The notes under the pieces are model-generated. The model saw only the letters and a list, made by a program, of their open reading frames with translations, ran no database searches and was not told the origin of the DNA. A program made the position numbers and the translations under genes. From NCBI GenBank assembly GCA_030560485.1, contig JAKTTS010000147.1, positions 1-30,827 of the forward strand: a DNA stretch of 30,827 nucleotides, read 5' to 3'. Position 1 is the stretch's first letter. Each line of letters begins with the position of its first letter. This stretch comes from Ascoidea tarda (nom. inval.) (taxonomy: Eukaryota; Ascomycota; Saccharomycetes; Ascoideales; Ascoideaceae). This document shows, in pieces, positions 26,543-30,827 of the stretch.

Positions 26543-27115
26543 ATGGACTCTGCTGATATTTATGCCAACAACCCAGACGACGACTCCAACTTTAACAAAG
26601 ACGACTTTGCTGAGTCGTTGAAGGCTTGCACTGTCATCAAAAGCGCCGGTGTCGCATTATTCAAAAACAGTGATTTGCCAGAATCACTAAACAAATTTAT
26701 GAAATCGTTGAAATATTGCAATGAATTGATGCCAACAGATTCTTCTATATCTCCATTGTATACAGGTTTTCTCAATTTGAAGAAGTCGTTATTTCTCAAT
26801 GTTTCGTTGATTTACTTAAAGCAAAATAAATATCTCGAATCAATCAAGTACTGCAACTATCTCATCGAGCTAAAAGAGTCCTATCCAGATTTCGATCAAA
26901 CAGTCTCTGAGAAAGATTTAACAAAATGTTACTATCGATTGGGTAAAAACCACTTGAATTTGAAGAAATACGATCAAAGTCTAAAATACCTACTGAAAGC
27001 AAATAATCTTGACCCGATTGACAAATTAATTAAATCAGATCTACAAAAGTGCCAATCAATAATAACTCGCCAAAAGGAAAACGAAAAATTAAAATATTCA
27101 AAATTCTTCAACTAA
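26543..27115 (+). CDS. Short TPR protein resembling the C-terminal domain of Cpr6/Cpr7 cyclophilins
   Basis: 190 aa with ATG at 26543. Three TPR-like helical pairs are visible: IKSAGVALFKNSDLPESLNKF, then LFLNVSLIYLKQNKYLESIKY, then KCYYRLGKNHLNLKKYDQSL followed by YLLKANNLDP. The order, and the RQKENEKLKYSKFF end, resemble the TPR half of Hsp90-binding cyclophilin-40 proteins. The N-terminal peptidyl-prolyl isomerase domain is absent, and the upstream 185 bp cannot hold it. Of the five usual carboxylate-clamp residues, the first-helix Asn (G-N-x-L-F) is Val here; the second-helix Asn and the Lys/Arg pair are kept. It may be a Hsp90/Hsp70 co-chaperone of altered affinity. A nearby out-of-frame ATG at 26538 could reduce translation. 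Confidence 0.7.
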   Translation: MDSADIYANNPDDDSNFNKDDFAESLKACTVIKSAGVALFKNSDLPESLNKFMKSLKYCNELMPTDSSISPLYTGFLNLKKSLFLNVSLIYLKQNKYLESIKYCNYLIELKESYPDFDQTVSEKDLTKCYYRLGKNHLNLKKYDQSLKYLLKANNLDPIDKLIKSDLQKCQSIITRQKENEKLKYSKFFN

Positions 27116-27234
27116 ATTTAGCAATTCTTATATTTCGCACTAAAATTACTGTAAACATACTATATAGAGAATATTATACAATAAACATTTTATCTGTTCT
27201 TCTTTTTCACTATTTTTTTCCACTCGTTTTCTAC
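27116..27234. other. Short convergent spacer (TPR gene / FAS2)
   Basis: 119 bp of AT-rich sequence between two stop codons, with ACTATATAGAG and TTTTTCACTATTTTTT tracts. It probably carries the termination signals of both genes. Confidence 0.5.
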
Positions 27235-30200
27235 TTATATTTCAGCAAATGCAACAGCTACTGCTTGGATATCATTGTGGCTAATACTGACTTGGAATCC
27301 CCTAATATCAGAATCAATAGCAGCATCAGCGGCATCTCCGTGTAATTGAACTTTTGGAGCACCGGTTTTGGCATCACGAATAATCTCAATGTCCTTTAAT
27401 GGTGCACCGGCTCCAAGTGACACTGTATCTAATGCCTTGAAAACAGCTTCTTTAGCTGACCAGGTACCTGCAAACGAGGACTGGGGTGAGGCAGTATTAG
27501 AACAATACAAAATTTCACTTTCAGTAAAATTACGTTCAATGAATGTTTCATTGTTAATATTAATTTCAGAAATCAACTCAACATCAACTCCAACATTTTT
27601 TTGTCCTTTTGTCATCAATGATAACATTTTTCCGGTCTTATCAGCTTCATCATATAACAATGTCTTTTGAATAGCCTTTTCGCTGTATTTCAATTCCTTA
27701 TCATTTAATTCAACTCTGACTAATGGGTCCAAATAAACTGGTTGTTCCAACGCATCATCAAATGGTGCGTGCTTCTTAGCAACAAACATTGAACTTCTGG
27801 TCAATGCTGTATGTAAGTAACGGTAGGTACGTTTTTGACGAGCAGCTCTTCTAACAGCATAATCATTATAAGTATTTTCGTCAATAGCAGCAAAAATATA
27901 ATCTGGATGGATAACAATAGCTTGAGCTCCCTTTTGTCCAAATCCAAATGAGGTGACTGAAACTGCTTTAATTCCATCTGTCTTAAGAGTCTTGGATGGA
28001 TACAAAATATGGTCGTATTGTTGTAAGACATTATCAACATTGTCTGCATTTCTATTACCTGGAACAATACCTGAATTTAAAATTTGAATGGCTCCATTAA
28101 GCATCCAGGCACCAGCTGCACCCTTTGGATGACCAGTAAGGTATTTTTGGAAAACACCAATAACTGGATTACCTTTGGCACGACCAAGATGTTTCAACAT
28201 TCTATCAATAGTTTCGGATTCATTCTTATCGTTGGCTTTGGTTGATGTACCATGGAAGGATGCAACACCCAAATCATCAATAGTTAATCCAAAAGCTGCA
28301 AGACTTGCACGAAGTGGTGCAATTCTTTCGTTCTTGAAAATATCAACGGTGTAATATCTCTTAGCATTTTGAATTTCTTTACTAGCTTGAGTTTTAAGTT
28401 CTTGCACTCTCTCGTTAATAAAGTCTTCCTTATTAAATATTTCTTCAACGTCTGCCATTGAAAGTGCTTCATCCTCAACGTCTAAAAGATCTTCTTCTAA
28501 CATTCTATTAATGTTTCTAATTCTCTTTTCCAATTGACGTTTACGGAACTTAATGTCCAATATTGGTGTTGGGTATTTGTACGATCCATGATGTTCTCTT
28601 GCAGTGGTTAAAATACCTTTACCTGGTGCAGGGACTGAACGACCAATCTTATCACTAGCGGTACTTGTCATACCAACAATTGCATAAATTGGAACACCCA
28701 TTTCTAATGCAAGCTTAGCTGTCATAATAACTTGAATACCGGAACCTTGAGATTCCATAAAACCATTTCTTGATGTAGTTGCTGGTCTCGACATTTCAGT
28801 TGGTGGACGACCACTTTCTAATTCTTCAACAGCATCACTGGTAGCCTTCATATTGGCAAATTCAAATGATCCTTCTTCTTGGAAATCATCATAACCACCA
28901 ACAATACAAACTTTAGCTTTCTTGTTCAAAATAACTTCACAACCAACTTCAACTGACTCAATAGCAGTAGCACAGGCACCGACTGGTGTAAGAATTGGAC
29001 CAGATGATGAAACTAACAACATATTAACCCAAGCGGACATGGTATTAATAAATGACTCTTGAAGAATGTCATTTTGAACAGACATGTCTTTATATCTATC
29101 TTTGAACATCCCTCTAAGGGCATTGATACCACCCATACCAGAACCAGAACAAATACCAAATTCACTAACATGAATATATTTGTAAAATTCATATGGGTCA
29201 CAAACACCTGAAGAAACCAAAGCTTCAATAGTAGCAACCAAATTGAATAAAGTAACTTGATCAACTTGATCAATGATATCGTCTGGAACACCATAACGTT
29301 TAGCGTCCCAACCAGTTGGTATTTGACCAGCAACTAAACGATTGAAACGAATAGCCTTTGGAATAAATAATATAGCACCCCTTTTAATGGCAACACTATA
29401 TTCACCAGAATTGTTTTTAAAGATTTCACATTTATCTTTGTGTTCCTTTTTGTATGCTAAAGCAGTTTCTTCAGAAGTAATAAATGGTTCCATGTCATGT
29501 TCAACAACAACCTCTTGAAGTAATTGTTTATGGTTTGGATCATAACCATTGAATAAATCAGGTTCGATCAAACGAATACCAGTATGTTCAATAATGTATT
29601 TACCATATTTAGTGTGGATGTCTTGATCTTCAATTGGGGTTCCAGATTTGGCATCAACCCAACCAGCATGTTTTTGAGTATTTTCATATCTAATTAATCC
29701 CATAATGTAGGCCAAATAAATAGTAGATTCAATACAAAAGCCACCATTAGCTTCCATATCCCAACGAGTAGCAGATGAACCGAAAGGACTGACTTCAGCA
29801 AAACCTGTGACAACAATAACACTTTCCAAATCAATAAGATTTTCAAGATCAGGAGCAAGTTTTTTAATATCTTTATAAGGTTTAAGGGATGGGAAGTGAT
29901 GTTGCATATTAGAACGAGGTTGTAATTCAACTTTATTGTAGTTTGAGTGGTCATCGTTTTCGCCAAATACAACTTTATGTTCAATTGATGATTCAACACT
30001 GACCGCCTTACGGATTTCACTAGTTCTTTGGTATTCAGCACGTAAGTTAGCAGTCAATTCTCTCAAATTAGTTAAGAATTGGAAACCACCATTAAGATCA
30101 GCCTTAACTGGTCCATCTTGAGCCAATTGAGTGACCTGTTCAGACAACAAACCTAATAAATTGAAAGCCATTTCCTGTTGAGAGAAGGTACGAACTCCAT

Positions 30201-30827
30201 ATTTCTCAATACCTTCAGCAACCATGTTATTACCAGACATGAGACCAGTTCCACGAGTCCACCCAATGACAGCACCAACAATAGTCAAGTATGAACCCCA
30301 GTCTTCACTGGCCCATTTGGCAAATAATGTTTCCAAAGAAATCTTAGATTCAGAATAAAGACCATCAGAACCAAATAAACCATGATTTGGAGATAATGGT
30401 AGGATAACTTCAGCAGGTCTTGTTCTAAAACCTCTTTTCTCTTTTTGAGTCTTAACTTGGCCCATAATTCTGTAAACATTGGTAAGCATAATTCTGTGAG
30501 CCAATTCAGATTTAGAGTTGACTTCAGTTGCCTGAATACCATTTTCTGGGATGGCAGCAAATGGAATAATAGCATCAAGATCCCAACCTAATTCTGAATA
30601 AATAAAATTAATTAAAGAATCAACATCTTGAACTGAACCTTGGTTAAATGGAACAACAATAAGTTTAGAACCTTTTGAACCGTATTTGATATAAAGATTT
30701 TTATAAAAGTTAGTACTAGCACTGTTGAATCTAGATGTGGTGACGATAACTTTAGCACCACCTGTAATAAGACCCTTAACAATATCAGCACCGATTGAAC
30801 CACGGCCAGCACCTGTAACGAGAACAA
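27235..30827 (-). CDS. FAS2: Fatty acid synthase subunit alpha, 3' part (runs off the window)
   Basis: About 1,197 codons; the full fungal alpha chain is about 1,890 aa, so roughly 690 N-terminal residues (including the acyl carrier protein) lie outside. Present in order: the ketoreductase domain starting [19 protein letters not shown] (NADPH-binding glycine motif, at the right edge), the ketoacyl synthase domain with active-site Cys in [13 protein letters not shown] (codon at 28972-28974) and His-containing [13 protein letters not shown] and [13 protein letters not shown], and the C-terminal phosphopantetheinyl transferase ([25 protein letters not shown]). The alpha6-beta6 complex makes palmitoyl- and stearoyl-CoA in the cytosol. 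The frame is open to the window end with no break. The C-terminal codons are AT-rich. Confidence 0.98.
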   Translation of the reverse strand, partial: VLVTGAGRGSIGADIVKGLITGGAKVIVTTSRFNSASTNFYKNLYIKYGSKGSKLIVVPFNQGSVQDVDSLINFIYSELGWDLDAIIPFAAIPENGIQATEVNSKSELAHRIMLTNVYRIMGQVKTQKEKRGFRTRPAEVILPLSPNHGLFGSDGLYSESKISLETLFAKWASEDWGSYLTIVGAVIGWTRGTGLMSGNNMVAEGIEKYGVRTFSQQEMAFNLLGLLSEQVTQLAQDGPVKADLNGGFQFLTNLRELTANLRAEYQRTSEIRKAVSVESSIEHKVVFGENDDHSNYNKVELQPRSNMQHHFPSLKPYKDIKKLAPDLENLIDLESVIVVTGFAEVSPFGSSATRWDMEANGGFCIESTIYLAYIMGLIRYENTQKHAGWVDAKSGTPIEDQDIHTKYGKYIIEHTGIRLIEPDLFNGYDPNHKQLLQEVVVEHDMEPFITSEETALAYKKEHKDKCEIFKNNSGEYSVAIKRGAILFIPKAIRFNRLVAGQIPTGWDAKRYGVPDDIIDQVDQVTLFNLVATIEALVSSGVCDPYEFYKYIHVSEFGICSGSGMGGINALRGMFKDRYKDMSVQNDILQESFINTMSAWVNMLLVSSSGPILTPVGACATAIESVEVGCEVILNKKAKVCIVGGYDDFQEEGSFEFANMKATSDAVEELESGRPPTEMSRPATTSRNGFMESQGSGIQVIMTAKLALEMGVPIYAIVGMTSTASDKIGRSVPAPGKGILTTAREHHGSYKYPTPILDIKFRKRQLEKRIRNINRMLEEDLLDVEDEALSMADVEEIFNKEDFINERVQELKTQASKEIQNAKRYYTVDIFKNERIAPLRASLAAFGLTIDDLGVASFHGTSTKANDKNESETIDRMLKHLGRAKGNPVIGVFQKYLTGHPKGAAGAWMLNGAIQILNSGIVPGNRNADNVDNVLQQYDHILYPSKTLKTDGIKAVSVTSFGFGQKGAQAIVIHPDYIFAAIDENTYNDYAVRRAARQKRTYRYLHTALTRSSMFVAKKHAPFDDALEQPVYLDPLVRVELNDKELKYSEKAIQKTLLYDEADKTGKMLSLMTKGQKNVGVDVELISEININNETFIERNFTESEILYCSNTASPQSSFAGTWSAKEAVFKALDTVSLGAGAPLKDIEIIRDAKTGAPKVQLHGDAADAAIDSDIRGFQVSISHNDIQAVAVAFAEI

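Noticed and set aside
1-30827. tRNA genes, CRISPR arrays, transposons, LTR or virus-like elements
   Set aside because: No sequence resembling a tRNA B-box with a foldable arm, no spaced direct repeats, no terminal repeats and no reverse transcriptase, integrase or capsid-like protein was seen. The search was by eye, so diverged fragments could be missed.

Overview
This window is a protein-coding stretch of nuclear chromosome from an AT-rich budding yeast (Saccharomycotina). Every recognisable gene has a fungal-type counterpart: fungal fatty acid synthase alpha chain, Cbf1, Scd5, Hit1, Gem1 and Ubp14. Two introns carry the strict yeast GTATGT / TACTAAC / YAG signals. A sphingolipid delta-4 desaturase, absent from Saccharomyces cerevisiae, places it outside the close Saccharomyces group. 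CTG is missing from the conserved enzymes I scanned and appears only in poorly conserved segments. This fits a CUG-reassigned lineage such as the CUG-Ser clades, but the window cannot prove it. I saw no rRNA, tRNA, CRISPR array or recognisable mobile or virus-like element.

Layout, left to right. Positions 1-1893 hold the 3' part of cytosolic prolyl-tRNA synthetase, with an apparent frame break near its start, converging on HIT1 (-). Next comes a gene-poor block (about 2.7-5.7 kb) with a decayed single-pass membrane protein gene that I cannot name, and perhaps one smaller relic. UBP14 (+) converges on the sphingolipid desaturase (-), which shares a GC-rich divergent promoter with HEM12 (+). 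NSE2/MMS21 (+) follows and converges on FMC1 (-). A tandem minus-strand run then holds a Gfd2-like gene, CBF1 and GEM1. GEM1 is divergent from PRE10 (+), whose first exon is only the ATG. SCD5 (-) and SRP54 (-) follow. SRP54 is divergent from a short TPR gene (+) that resembles the C-terminal half of Cpr6/Cpr7 cyclophilins but has no cyclophilin domain. That gene converges on FAS2 (-), which runs off the right edge.

The genes are mostly single-copy housekeeping functions: translation, protein targeting, proteasome and ubiquitin recycling, heme, sphingolipid and fatty acid synthesis, mitochondrial ATPase assembly and Miro GTPase, endocytosis, and SUMO/SMC5-6. They do not form one pathway. Regional signals worth attention are a promoter-proximal GC peak that decays along most genes, many Asn-, Asn/Thr- and Gln-coding repeats in disordered parts of CBF1, GEM1, SCD5 and NSE2, a 5'UTR intron before CBF1, an orphan set of intron signals downstream of GEM1, and the CTG distribution. 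I found no convincing undescribed multi-gene system.
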